A stretch of DNA of 64,000 nucleotides from Candidatus Chlamydia corallus (GTDB lineage: Bacteria > Chlamydiota > Chlamydiia > Chlamydiales > Chlamydiaceae), in the NCBI RefSeq assembly GCF_002817655.1, contig NZ_NWQK01000001.1, positions 62,001 to 126,000 of the forward strand, given 5' to 3'. The notes under the pieces were generated by a model. The model did not search any database. It saw only the letters and a list, made by a program, of their open reading frames with translations, and was not told where the DNA came from. The translations under genes and the position numbers were made by a program. Below are positions 55,257 through 64,000 of this stretch, in pieces; positions within the stretch are counted from its first letter, which is position 1; every line of letters begins with the position of its first letter.

Positions 55257-56515
55257 TAAAATTTTTATCTCAACTCTTTATTCGAAATTGGCCTAGAAAA
55301 GTTGTTTCCTTAGGTTTTGCTATCATCATTTGGATTCTAGTAGGACAAAGTGTTACGATCACACGAACGCTCACTAACGTCCCTGTTCGTATCGTAGATC
55401 TAAATCCAGACCAAACGGTTCTTGGACTACAAAAAAATGGATTTCTTATTAAAAAGGTTTCTTTAACAATCACAGGAAATAAAAATACTGTTCAAGACCT
55501 CCGTTCTTCAAATCTAGAAGTTGTAGTCAGCGCAGCAAACCATACAGAAAGTTGGATTGCCACTATAGATAAGCATAATCTTGTAAGTGTAGATCATGAG
55601 ATCAACCTACGCAAAGACATCCATAGTGTTGATGCTAATGATATTTTTGTCCGACTTACACAATATGTAACTGAAGACATTTTATTAACTATAACGACAC
55701 CGATAGGGAGTCCCCCAAAAGGATACGAGTATTTAGATGTCTGGCCGAAGTACTTGAATCAAAAAGTCAGCGGTCCCAAAGAATATGTAAATGCTTTGAA
55801 AGAGCAGGATCTTGAATTAACTTTTAATTTGAATAAAATTTCATTCGAAGAATTAGAAAGAAACCGCATTGCTCAAGGGAATCATGACGAGATTATTTTC
55901 CCTATTCCTAAGGAATGGAAAAAAATTTTGATTCCCTTTGAAAATACTTATGTAGATCTTAACGACCCTCAAGCAGATTTTCTCCGCCTTTTATTTTTAA
56001 AACGAGAATGCATTCCTCTAAATTTAAATTTACCAGTTTTTCTATTCTTTCCCGTAACCTTCATCCAAACAATAAATCCTCTAGAATATACCTTAGATCC
56101 AGTCCCACCCATTATTTCTAATCATGGAATCTATCAAATAAATATTCCTCTTTATGTTAAGGATGTAAGTAGACAATTCTTAGATGTCGTAAAGAACAAT
56201 ATGGCCTTGACAATCGTGATGCCTTCGCCGCATGACCCTTCTTCGATCAACTGGGCTATAGAATTTTTAGATGAAAAAACTTTAGAAAATACATTCCTTC
56301 AGACTATCATAGCCCAGGAACATGGCATTCTACATGATATTGCCTTGATTGATGAAGCTGGAATTCGCCATAGGTTTCGGGAATATTTAAGGAAACTTGC
56401 GCTATTTACATCTGATGGCGAATCCCTAAACCTTGTGGCAAAAATCAAAAATAATAAAGTCGTTATTCAAACTAAGTCAAAAGAAACAACTAAACTATAC
56501 AAAAAAGATAACTAA
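55253..56515 (+). CDS. cdaR: CdaR/YbbR-domain regulator of diadenylate cyclase
   Basis: 420 residues from ATG 55253, which overlaps the cdaA stop (ATGA). One N-terminal membrane helix ('VVSLGFAIIIWILVGQSV', about 17-34) is followed by a series of YbbR-like beta domains; the first has 'VPVRIVDLNPDQTVLGL' and the second 'LTITTPIGSPPKGYEYLDVWP'. In Firmicutes CdaR binds CdaA and tunes its activity through the extracytoplasmic YbbR repeats. The usual third gene, glmM, is absent from this operon. Domain similarity beyond the first repeats is by pattern only. Confidence 0.9.
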   Translation: MIKFLSQLFIRNWPRKVVSLGFAIIIWILVGQSVTITRTLTNVPVRIVDLNPDQTVLGLQKNGFLIKKVSLTITGNKNTVQDLRSSNLEVVVSAANHTESWIATIDKHNLVSVDHEINLRKDIHSVDANDIFVRLTQYVTEDILLTITTPIGSPPKGYEYLDVWPKYLNQKVSGPKEYVNALKEQDLELTFNLNKISFEELERNRIAQGNHDEIIFPIPKEWKKILIPFENTYVDLNDPQADFLRLLFLKRECIPLNLNLPVFLFFPVTFIQTINPLEYTLDPVPPIISNHGIYQINIPLYVKDVSRQFLDVVKNNMALTIVMPSPHDPSSINWAIEFLDEKTLENTFLQTIIAQEHGILHDIALIDEAGIRHRFREYLRKLALFTSDGESLNLVAKIKNNKVVIQTKSKETTKLYKKDN

Positions 56516-56548
56516 TTCAGTATAATCATAAGATTTACGGAGAAATTT

Positions 56549-56857
56549 ATGTGCGTAGATTGTATTGGACTTGGATTTGAAGCAGCAATCAATACCCTAT
56601 GTTGTTGTTCCGATGACTCAGTATTCAAAGGGAGAGTAGCAAAAATTTGCGCTGGACTCTTAGCTCTTACTGCCATCGTCTGTTTTATACTTATGATTTT
56701 GATTTGCACTGGAGTCATAGGAGCTTCTGGAATGAGTTTCGGAATGAGCAATGTTGCAGCATGCCTGATTTTAGTTGGCGTAGCATTGTTAAGTATTTTT
56801 CTTTCTGGCGGATGCTTCGCTGCAAAAAAAGAGATTTCAAAAAACAATTATGTTTAA
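56549..56857 (+). CDS. Small bilobed hydrophobic Inc-like protein
   Basis: 102 residues. A Cys-rich N-terminus ('CVDCIG', 'CCCSDD') is followed by two hydrophobic lobes (about 33-57 and 67-93) with a short Gly/Ser turn. This is the Inc bilobe layout in miniature. GGAG lies 7 bases before the ATG. It lies 33 bases after cdaR and 27 bases before the acyltransferase gene, so it is probably co-transcribed with them. No orthologue known to me in C. trachomatis at this position. Inclusion-membrane location is inferred. Confidence 0.58.
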   Translation: MCVDCIGLGFEAAINTLCCCSDDSVFKGRVAKICAGLLALTAIVCFILMILICTGVIGASGMSFGMSNVAACLILVGVALLSIFLSGGCFAAKKEISKNNYV

Positions 56858-56884
56858 AATGCTTTGAAAAAGCCAAGTTAACTT

Positions 56885-58255
56885 GTGGGAAAAAAATTCC
56901 ATCAGATCAAGAGAGCAATTCTAGAAGCGCCTTTTTATTACCTAGTGTCTGGTGTTATTGCTATATGCAAGCGTATTCCAACATCTTTTTTAACCAGCTT
57001 AGGAAAAGGCTTAGGTTTTTTCGCCTTTTATATCATCAGTGATTACCGCAAAACAGCTCTCACCAACTTAGCCCTAGCATTTCCTGAAAAAACTTTTGAT
57101 GAGCGTTATAAAATAGCTCGTCAATCTTTGCAGCACCTTGTAATTACACTCCTAGAGCTACTGGCAATGGAGAAACTTGTCAGAAATATAGAGCAACTAA
57201 TTACCATCATCACGTCCTCAACGAATCCCAAGGGATTTTCTCTTGAAGAGCTCATGTCTGATGAAGATTTAGAGCAAACTTTTAAACAGCTAGGGAAGAA
57301 TCAGGGTCTCATTTTATTTTGTGGCCACCAGGCAAATTGGGAGCTGCCTTTTCTTTACATCACTCGAAATTATCCTGGGATAGCCTTTGCTAAACCTATA
57401 AAAAATCAAAGGCTCAGCAAGAAAATCTTTGCTCTTAGAGAGGTCTTTAAAGGCAAGATTGTGCCTCCAAAACACGGAATCCAACAAGGCATAGAAGCTC
57501 TGAATCAAGGTAAACTGGTAGGAATTGTTGGAGATCAGGCCTTATTGATATCTCCATACAGCTATCCTCTATTTGGCTCTCCAGCATTCACAACGACATC
57601 ACCAGCCCTATTAGCTTATAAAACAGGACTTCCTGTTGTTGCTATTAGCGTCTATCGTCAATCTAAAGGCTTCCAAGTGATTCCAAGTGCAAAGCTTTAT
57701 GCAGATAAAAGCCTTCCTATGAAAGAATCTGTAAATGCCCTCATGGATCAAATGATGGGATTTTTAGAAAAAGGGATTGCGAGTCATCCAGAACAATGGA
57801 TGTGGATCCATAAAAGGTGGAAACGAAAGATCTCTAATTTAATAAGGAAGAAGTACCGCTATAGCCATATTTTGGTTATTGTGGATCAAATTTCCTCGGA
57901 TCTTCCCTTCCTCAAATCTCTGGCAACATGCTTTTCAGGAGCAACCCTTAATCTAGCGTTAAAAAACTTTAATAATTTTGAAAAACTTCAAGAAATCTTA
58001 CCAGGTTACTCCTTTCTGCAACTCCAAAATGATGAGGATATTCTAGCACTACCTAATTGCTATCCTGCTGTTTTTGATCTCAGTAACAACCTAAAACATT
58101 TATACAAGCATTTTAGAAAAACAGGTTCTCATGCCATTTACTCTAAAAAATTTTTAGAAAAAACTTTAGATAATCCTAGAGCACCTTTAGAAAATTCTTT
58201 AAGAATCTTTTATTCTAAAAACCTTAAACATAAAGAAAAAAAAAGCGTGCGATAA
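56885..58255 (+). CDS. htrB: LpxL/HtrB-like lipid A acyltransferase with extra C-terminal domain
   Basis: 456 residues, where LpxL-type enzymes are about 300-320. Residues 1-315 are the acyltransferase: an N-terminal membrane-associated helix, the HX4(D/E) motif in 'FCGHQANWELPFLY' (about 140-155), 'AFAKPIKNQRLSKKIFALRE', 'GIVGDQALL' and 'HPEQWMWIHKRWKRK' (about 300-314). Residues about 320-456 add a domain with alternating strand/helix segments ('YSHILVIVDQISSDLPFLKSL', 'GATLNLALKNF', 'CYPAVFDLSNNL') that I do not recognise. It would add an acyl chain to lipid A at the inner membrane. Starts at GTG 56885 with a weak ribosome-binding site. Chlamydial gene order (CT010) supports the assignment. 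Confidence 0.88.
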   Translation: MGKKFHQIKRAILEAPFYYLVSGVIAICKRIPTSFLTSLGKGLGFFAFYIISDYRKTALTNLALAFPEKTFDERYKIARQSLQHLVITLLELLAMEKLVRNIEQLITIITSSTNPKGFSLEELMSDEDLEQTFKQLGKNQGLILFCGHQANWELPFLYITRNYPGIAFAKPIKNQRLSKKIFALREVFKGKIVPPKHGIQQGIEALNQGKLVGIVGDQALLISPYSYPLFGSPAFTTTSPALLAYKTGLPVVAISVYRQSKGFQVIPSAKLYADKSLPMKESVNALMDQMMGFLEKGIASHPEQWMWIHKRWKRKISNLIRKKYRYSHILVIVDQISSDLPFLKSLATCFSGATLNLALKNFNNFEKLQEILPGYSFLQLQNDEDILALPNCYPAVFDLSNNLKHLYKHFRKTGSHAIYSKKFLEKTLDNPRAPLENSLRIFYSKNLKHKEKKSVR

Positions 58256-58340
58256 AAAAATATTCAAGGATCTTTCTTTATGAAAAGATCTCTAAATTTT
58301 CCACGAATTCAGGAAACTCTTCATTCCAGGCACAAAAACT

Positions 58341-59795
58341 TTAGGCTCCAGGAAATTCCGACCCAGTTAAAATATCATTCACAATTGTCAACGTGAGGCT
58401 ATTTGTTTCTTCCATACACGCTCCTCTGCTAAGCACAAGAATTCTATCATAATTAGAAAGAATCCCCTGTTCTATGCCGTAAATGCAAGCCTGATGCCTC
58501 CACACAGCTCTATCACTTTCTTGGGTAAGCATAGGATAGACTCCCCATTCCAAAGCTAAGCGATAATACACAGAAACGTTTGGAGTCACTGCAATGATAG
58601 GGAATTTCGGACGATATTTAGACAAGAACATCGGAGAGCTTCCTGATTCAGTATAAACAATAAGAGCTTTGGCTTTAGCCCTCTCTGCAATCTGAATGCC
58701 CGCCAATCCAATGGCAGAGAGATAAGGGGACACGTGGACAGCGCTGTTGCTATCATCTAATTTTAAGAACAAATCATAGGAAAGATTCTTTTCTGTTTCC
58801 AAAATTACAGAGCGCATGATTTTCACTGCAGCTATGGGATGTTCTCCGGACGCAGTTTCTCCTGATAGCATCACTGCTGAGGAGCCATCATAAATTGCAT
58901 TGGCAATATCAGAGACTTCAGCTCGTGTGGGTAAGACATTACGAATCATAGATTCTAGCATCTGCGTCGCAGTAACACAGAAGCGACCTGTCTCCCTAGA
59001 AACTTTAGCCATCATCTTTTGCAAATTCGGAACTTCAACAACAGAAAGCTCAATCCCTAAATCTCCTCTAGCAATCATAATTCCGTCAGCAAGATTAGCA
59101 ATCTTAGAGAAATTTTCTACTCCCAAACGATTTTCTATCTTTGCAATGATGGGCATCTTAGAACTGCCGAGATCTCCTAAACACTTACGCATAGTTTCAA
59201 TATCTTCACCATAGCGCACAAAAGATGCAGCAACCACATCCACACCTTCCTCTACCCCAAACTTAAGGTCAGCAATATCTTTTTCTGTCATAAAAGGAAG
59301 AGCAACATCAATACCTCTAATACTCACAGACTTGTGAGATTTGAGAATACCGTTGTTCATAAATTCTAACTCCAAACAATCGGTCTCTGAAGAGACAACA
59401 ACAGCATGGATGTACCCGTCATCTATTAAAACATCAGCACCTTCGGGAACAAAGGGAAATATCCCCTTAGGGTAGAGAGAAACTCCCCCTTGAGGACTCC
59501 CATCGATATCGGTATTTACAAGCGTAAGCCTTTGTCCCTGGGAGACTGGAATCGGATTAGGAATATTCCCTAAACGAATTTCAGGACCTTTAGTATCTAG
59601 CATAATCGCTAAAGGAACTCGCTTTTGTTCTCTTAACTCTTTTAGCATTTCGATAGTCTGTCGATGAGTTTCATGGGTCCCATGACTAAAATTTAATCTT
59701 GCTATATTCATCCCAGCATCTACAAGCTTTGCTAACATCTCTGGACTATTTGTTGCTGGCCCTATAGTGCAAATAATTTTAGTGCGTGTAATCAT
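58341..59795 (-). CDS. pyk: Pyruvate kinase
   Basis: Last step of glycolysis: PEP plus ADP to pyruvate plus ATP. 484 residues. Motifs 'TKIICTIGPATNSPEML' (about 4-20), 'MNIARLNFSHGTHE' (about 29-42), 'PIIAKIENRLGVENF', the signature region 'ADGIMIARGDLGIEL', 'CVTATQMLESMI' and 'AIYDGSSAVMLSGETASGEHP'. C-terminal domain ends with 'LSRGACMEETNSLTL', lacking an obvious allosteric-site extension. AGGACA lies before the ATG; a 16-bp palindrome lies upstream. Confidence 0.97.
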   Translation of the reverse strand: MITRTKIICTIGPATNSPEMLAKLVDAGMNIARLNFSHGTHETHRQTIEMLKELREQKRVPLAIMLDTKGPEIRLGNIPNPIPVSQGQRLTLVNTDIDGSPQGGVSLYPKGIFPFVPEGADVLIDDGYIHAVVVSSETDCLELEFMNNGILKSHKSVSIRGIDVALPFMTEKDIADLKFGVEEGVDVVAASFVRYGEDIETMRKCLGDLGSSKMPIIAKIENRLGVENFSKIANLADGIMIARGDLGIELSVVEVPNLQKMMAKVSRETGRFCVTATQMLESMIRNVLPTRAEVSDIANAIYDGSSAVMLSGETASGEHPIAAVKIMRSVILETEKNLSYDLFLKLDDSNSAVHVSPYLSAIGLAGIQIAERAKAKALIVYTESGSSPMFLSKYRPKFPIIAVTPNVSVYYRLALEWGVYPMLTQESDRAVWRHQACIYGIEQGILSNYDRILVLSRGACMEETNSLTLTIVNDILTGSEFPGA

Positions 59796-59823
59796 GCTGT
59801 CCTATTGTCTATTCAATGAAATG

Positions 59824-59839
59824 CTCATTATATAATGAG
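59824..59839. promoter_or_regulatory. Perfect 16-bp palindrome upstream of pyk (operator candidate)
   Basis: CTCATTATATAATGAG, 29 bases upstream of the pyk ATG on its strand. The TATAAT core would serve as a -10 element, so a protein bound here would cover the promoter. A second inverted repeat, TTGAATAAAA / TTTTATTCAA (59857-59882), lies just behind it. Confidence 0.5.
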
Positions 59840-60028
59840 ATATTTTAAATTCTTTTTTGAATAAAAATTTTCTTTTATTCAACTCTAACTCTCAAGAGGA
59901 GGGTGCTTGCAGGAATATACAATATTGCGGTTTAATTTGTACTTGAAATCCCAAGACACTGAGGTTACTAACACTCTTTTCACAAGCTTGGACAACACAC
60001 CTTTCTAAGTTTATTACGAGAATTCTTT

Positions 60029-63000
60029 ATGAAATTACTTCCTGTATATCTTTCTGGTATCACAGTTAGAAATCTTAAAAACATTTCTGTCCACTTTAAC
60101 TCGGAAGAAATCATTCTACTGACAGGAATTTCTGGATCAGGAAAATCTTCGATAGCCTTTGATACAATATATGCTGCAGGAAGAAAACGTTATATTTCAA
60201 CACTCCCAACATTCTTTGCTACTACAACAACCCTGCCAAATCCTAAAGTAGAAGAAATTTATGGTCTCTCGCCAACAATAGCAATAAAACAAAATCAATT
60301 TTCAAACTATAGTCACGCGACTGTGGGAAGCACTACAGAGCTTTTTTCTCATCTTGCTCTCCTCTTTACCCTAGGAGGACAAGCTCGAGATCCTAAGACA
60401 CAAGAAATCTTAGATTTCTATAGTAAAGAGAAAATTCTTGCTACCTTTACAGAGCTACCCGAAGGCATCCAGCTCACTCTTTTAGCGCCTCTCATACGTA
60501 AAGATATCGCTGCAATCCAAGATTATGTCCAACAGGGATTTACAAAAGTACGTTTGAACAACAGGATCCACCCTATTTATTCGTTCCTAACTTCTGGAAT
60601 TCCTGAAGACTGTGCTGCTGATATTGTGATCGATACGCTAATCAAAACTGAAAATAACATTGCAAGGCTCAAAGTTAGCCTATTCACAGCTTTGGAATTC
60701 GGAGAAGGTCATTGCTCGGTTCTTATTGGTGAAGAACTTATGACATTCTCCACAAAGCAACAGATTCATGGTGTTACCTATACTCCTCTAACTCCACAAT
60801 TATTTTCTCCCCATACCCTAAGTAGCCGTTGCTCTTGCTGCCAAGGGTCTGGAATCTTTATCTCTATTGATGATCCTCTTCTTATCCACGAAGATCTTTC
60901 TATTAAAGAGAATTGCTGTAGTTTTGCTGGAAATTGTTCCTCCTATCTCTATCATACTATATATCAAGCCCTGGCGGATGCTTTAAATTTTAGCTTAGAA
61001 ACTCGATGGAAAGATCTTCCTTCAGAAATTCAAAATATCTTTCTCCGCGGGAAAAATAACTTAGTTCTTCCCGTACGACTCTTTGATCAAACCTTGGGGA
61101 AAAGAAATCTCACCTATAAAGTATGGAGAGGTATACTGAACGATATAGGAGATAAGGTCCGCTATACAGCGAAACCCTCTCGTTATCTCTCTAAAGGGAT
61201 GTCTGCACATTCCTGTTCCCTATGTAAAGGCACAGGCCTAGGAGACTATGCTTCCGCAGCTATCTGGGAAGGCAAGACATTCGCTGAATTTCAACACATG
61301 TCTCTAAAGGCCTTGCATACATTTCTCTCTGAAGTGAAAGCTCCTTCCCCGTCTATTCAAGAAGTCTTGCAAGGTCTAAAGCAAAGACTCTCTTTCCTTA
61401 TAGACTTAGGTTTAGGCTACCTCAGGCCAAATCGAGCACTGGCAACTCTTTCTGGAGGAGAACAAGAACGTACATCAATAGCAAAACATCTAGGAGGAGA
61501 ACTTTTTGGAATTACCTATATCTTAGATGAGCCCTCCATAGGACTCCATCCGCAAGACACGGATAAACTAATCGGCGTCATTAAAAAGTTACGAGACCAA
61601 GGCAATACGGTTATTCTTGTTGAGCACGATGAGCATATGGTCTCTTTTGCAGATAGGATTATTGACATTGGCCCTGGAGCTGGAATTTTTGGAGGCGAAG
61701 TCCTCTTTAACGGGAGTCCTCAGGACTTTCTAACAAATGCACAATCTCTGACAGCAAAATACCTACGCCAAGAGCTTACCATTCCGATTCCAGCATCTCG
61801 TGAAGCTCCAACATCGTGGCTCTTGCTAACACAAGCGACGATTCATAATCTTAAGAATCTTTCTATTCGTCTGCCACTAGCTAGGCTAGTCGCAGTTACA
61901 GGAGTATCAGGATCAGGAAAATCCTCTTTAATTAATGACACACTGGTGCCTACTATAGAAAGCTTCCTAAAGCAAGAAAACCCTAGAAATTTACATTTTG
62001 AAGGCGGTAGCGTAGGCCGGTTGATTCACATTACCCGAGATCTTCCAGGACGTTCGCAACGTTCAGTGCCTTTGACATATATTAAAGCCTTTGATGATAT
62101 CCGCCAACTCTTTGCTTCTCAACCTCGTAGCATCCGTCAGGGACTTACAAAAGCCCATTTCAGCTTCAACCAGCCCCAAGGAGCTTGTATCACATGTCAA
62201 GGGCTAGGAACTACGACAATCTCTGATGACGACACACCAATCCTGTGTTCCGAATGTCAAGGAAAGCGTTATCAACCACAAGTATTGGAAGTCCTCTATG
62301 AAGGGAAGAGTATTGCTGATATTTTAGATATGACAGCGTACGAAGCAGAAAAATTTTTCACTTTACTTCCTAAAATTCATGAAAAGATCCATGCTCTATG
62401 TTCCCTACGCTTGGATCACCTACCCTTAGGGAGGCCCCTCTCTACATTATCTGGTGGAGAAATCCAAAGGCTAAAACTCGCACATGAGCTTCTATTTTCC
62501 TCTCCCAGGCAAACACTATATGTCCTAGATGAACCTACCACAGGCCTTCATACCCATGATATCCAAGCATTGATTGAGGTACTTCTATCGCTAACATATC
62601 TAGGTCATACTGTGGTTGTTATCGAGCATAACATGCATGTTGTCAAAGTCTGTGATTATGTTTTGGAATTAGGTCCCGAGGGGGGAGATCTCGGAGGGTA
62701 CCTACTTGCTTCCTGTCCTCCTATAAATCTTATCCAACTAAATACCCCAACAGCAAAAGCACTGATCCCCTATATACAAGACTCCCTAGCTGTACCTTTA
62801 GTAAAGTCGGAACCTACGCCCCCGCCATCTCCTAAATCTTGTGATATCATCATTAAGGATGCCTATCAAAATAATCTCAAACACATAGATCTTTCTCTTC
62901 CGAGAAACTCTCTCATAGCAATTGCAGGTCCTGGAGCATCAGGGAAGCACTCTTTAGTCTTTGATATACTCTATGCATCAGGAAATATCTCTTATGCCGA

Positions 63001-64000
63001 GCTCTTACCTCCTTACATTAGACAAGGTCTGCTTAAGGAGACCCCTTTACCCTCTGTAGGAGAAGTCAAAGGACTTTCTCCCGTAATCTCTGTAAGAAAA
63101 TGTAACTCTCGCAACCGCTCCCACCATACAATAGCTTCTGCTCTAGGATTAAGCAACGGTCTAGAAAAACTCTTCGCCATATTAGGCGAACCTTTTTCCC
63201 CTCTTACAAGAGAAAAACTCTCCAAAACCACCCCCCAAACGATTATCGATAGTCTACTCACAAGCTATAAAAACGACTATGTTACTATAACCTCTCCTAT
63301 TCCTCCCGATACTGATCTAGAACTCTTCCTTCAAGAAAAACGAAAAGAAGGATTTTTAAAGTTATATTCCGAAGGAAACATCTATGATTTAGACGAGAAA
63401 CTGCCTAGAAATCTCATAGCACCTGCTATAGTCATACAACATATAAAGGTGTCGCCAAAGAATATTTCTGCGTTATTATCCGCAGTATCGGTAGGTTTTT
63501 CTCTATCTTCAGAAATTCGCATCTATATCCTTCAGAAAGGAGAGCCTCTCAAACTGTCGTATTCTTTAGGCTGGAAAGACAGCGAGGGGAGAATCTATCC
63601 CGAGATTACCCATGAACTTCTTTCTTCTGATCATCCTGAAGGTCGTTGCCAAACTTGTAGTGGTCATGGCAAAATTCGGAATATCTCTCTAGAGAATCAT
63701 AAAGAAAGGATTGCTCACTACACTCCTCTAGAATTTTTTAGTTTATTCTTTCCTAAGCGCTCCACCGAATCTCTACAAAAGTTTCTGAAAAAGGAGAAAG
63801 TCCCCTCTGCTAAACCGCTAAGCACCTTAACTGTCCAAGCTTTTGAAATGTTTTGCCAAGGTTTCTCAGAATTTCCAGGAATGAATGCCCTACTTATGGA
63901 GCAACTGAATAACGAAGCCGACTCTCCCCTTCTAAAGCCTCTTCTTATTCTTACTTCCTGTCCTTTATGTAAGGGCTCAGGCCTAAATGATTATGCAAGC
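60029..64000 (+). CDS. uvrA: Excinuclease ABC subunit A, tandem-duplicated form (3' part outside window)
   Basis: DNA damage sensor of nucleotide excision repair. 1324 codons are open from ATG 60029 to the window edge and the frame continues, while ordinary UvrA is about 940 residues. First unit (about 1-930): Walker A GISGSGKS (33-40), zinc pairs 'CSCCQGSG' and 'CSLCKGTG', signature LSGGE (474-478), 'ILDEPSIGLHPQD'; second ABC Walker A GVSGSGKS (625-632), 'CITCQG' and 'CSECQG' zinc pairs, LSGGE (807-811), 'VLDEPTTGLHTHD'. A second unit then starts: 'QNNLKHIDLSLPR', a degenerate Walker A GPGASGKH (967-974) and new zinc pairs 'CQTCSG' and 'CPLCKGSG'. Chlamydial UvrA is known to be about 1800 residues and duplicated. 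The frame is uninterrupted, so this is not an assembly or frameshift fusion. Confidence 0.96.
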   Translation, partial: MKLLPVYLSGITVRNLKNISVHFNSEEIILLTGISGSGKSSIAFDTIYAAGRKRYISTLPTFFATTTTLPNPKVEEIYGLSPTIAIKQNQFSNYSHATVGSTTELFSHLALLFTLGGQARDPKTQEILDFYSKEKILATFTELPEGIQLTLLAPLIRKDIAAIQDYVQQGFTKVRLNNRIHPIYSFLTSGIPEDCAADIVIDTLIKTENNIARLKVSLFTALEFGEGHCSVLIGEELMTFSTKQQIHGVTYTPLTPQLFSPHTLSSRCSCCQGSGIFISIDDPLLIHEDLSIKENCCSFAGNCSSYLYHTIYQALADALNFSLETRWKDLPSEIQNIFLRGKNNLVLPVRLFDQTLGKRNLTYKVWRGILNDIGDKVRYTAKPSRYLSKGMSAHSCSLCKGTGLGDYASAAIWEGKTFAEFQHMSLKALHTFLSEVKAPSPSIQEVLQGLKQRLSFLIDLGLGYLRPNRALATLSGGEQERTSIAKHLGGELFGITYILDEPSIGLHPQDTDKLIGVIKKLRDQGNTVILVEHDEHMVSFADRIIDIGPGAGIFGGEVLFNGSPQDFLTNAQSLTAKYLRQELTIPIPASREAPTSWLLLTQATIHNLKNLSIRLPLARLVAVTGVSGSGKSSLINDTLVPTIESFLKQENPRNLHFEGGSVGRLIHITRDLPGRSQRSVPLTYIKAFDDIRQLFASQPRSIRQGLTKAHFSFNQPQGACITCQGLGTTTISDDDTPILCSECQGKRYQPQVLEVLYEGKSIADILDMTAYEAEKFFTLLPKIHEKIHALCSLRLDHLPLGRPLSTLSGGEIQRLKLAHELLFSSPRQTLYVLDEPTTGLHTHDIQALIEVLLSLTYLGHTVVVIEHNMHVVKVCDYVLELGPEGGDLGGYLLASCPPINLIQLNTPTAKALIPYIQDSLAVPLVKSEPTPPPSPKSCDIIIKDAYQNNLKHIDLSLPRNSLIAIAGPGASGKHSLVFDILYASGNISYAELLPPYIRQGLLKETPLPSVGEVKGLSPVISVRKCNSRNRSHHTIASALGLSNGLEKLFAILGEPFSPLTREKLSKTTPQTIIDSLLTSYKNDYVTITSPIPPDTDLELFLQEKRKEGFLKLYSEGNIYDLDEKLPRNLIAPAIVIQHIKVSPKNISALLSAVSVGFSLSSEIRIYILQKGEPLKLSYSLGWKDSEGRIYPEITHELLSSDHPEGRCQTCSGHGKIRNISLENHKERIAHYTPLEFFSLFFPKRSTESLQKFLKKEKVPSAKPLSTLTVQAFEMFCQGFSEFPGMNALLMEQLNNEADSPLLKPLLILTSCPLCKGSGLNDYAS

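Noticed and set aside
56647-57042. 131-codon plus-strand frame spanning the Inc-like gene end and the acyltransferase start
   Set aside because: Different frame from both real genes; their own frames carry the conserved segments and GGAG precedes the Inc-like start.
62920-64000. Possibility that the second UvrA-like unit is a separate gene or a frameshift artefact
   Set aside because: The frame is continuous and chlamydial UvrA is known to be double length.

Overview
The window is a stretch of a Chlamydia chromosome, and the gene content points to Chlamydia (Chlamydophila) pneumoniae or a very close relative. The evidence is roughly 40% G+C, chlamydial gene order (prfA-prmC-ffh-rpsP-trmD-rplS-rnhB-gmk-metG; cydA/cydB beside a c-di-AMP synthase operon; pepF-groES-groEL), the chlamydial tmRNA tag, a double-length UvrA, and several proteins with paired hydrophobic lobes of the inclusion-membrane (Inc) type, some of families I know only from C. 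pneumoniae. Locus names of the CPn/CT type given below come from memory of chlamydial gene order and were not looked up.

Left third (1-23500). The 5' part of ligA (cut by the window edge) follows pkn1, a degenerate kinase fused to a sulfatase-modifying-factor-like domain. Next come two small Inc-type proteins, a transglutaminase-like/TPR protein and clpB, all on the minus strand. After a 750-base gene-free gap, a plus-strand set follows: rpiA, a DUF151 bifunctional-nuclease-like protein, a YqgE family protein and hemL. A DUF1389-like membrane protein (minus) separates this from a Nif3 family gene, pepF and the CIRCE-controlled groES-groEL operon. Then come an AsmA-like protein, two DUF1389-like proteins, tRNA-Asn and another bilobed membrane protein: a lineage-specific patch around a tRNA.

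Middle (23500-46350). A stand-alone BPL_N-like protein, an EamA transporter, a very long coiled-coil Inc-like protein and recD2 are followed by a ten-gene minus-strand operon for translation and nucleic-acid functions (prfA to metG, 39078 to 30715). Its genes overlap or nearly touch. It includes a TrmD with an extra C-terminal domain and a 97-residue protein that I read as a candidate RNA polymerase omega subunit. Then come rpmE, a secreted hypothetical protein, a greatly enlarged lepB, ileS and the tmRNA gene.

Right third (46350-64000). A membrane-anchored macro-domain protein lies next to the tmRNA gene. It is followed by a PIN-PhoH ATPase, a SWIM-zinc-finger-like protein, an exported SH3b protein, cydAB, the cdaA-cdaR c-di-AMP operon, a small Inc-like protein, an extended LpxL-like acyltransferase, pyk, and 1324 codons of a tandem-duplicated uvrA that runs off the window.

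The window is mostly a core housekeeping backbone (translation, DNA repair, chaperones, heme, respiration, lipid A, c-di-AMP) interrupted by patches of lineage-specific membrane proteins likely to face the inclusion membrane or host. There are no insertion sequences, prophage, CRISPR arrays or rRNA genes. The least ordinary genes are the macro-domain protein, the TrmD fusion, the long UvrA, the enlarged LepB and the omega candidate.
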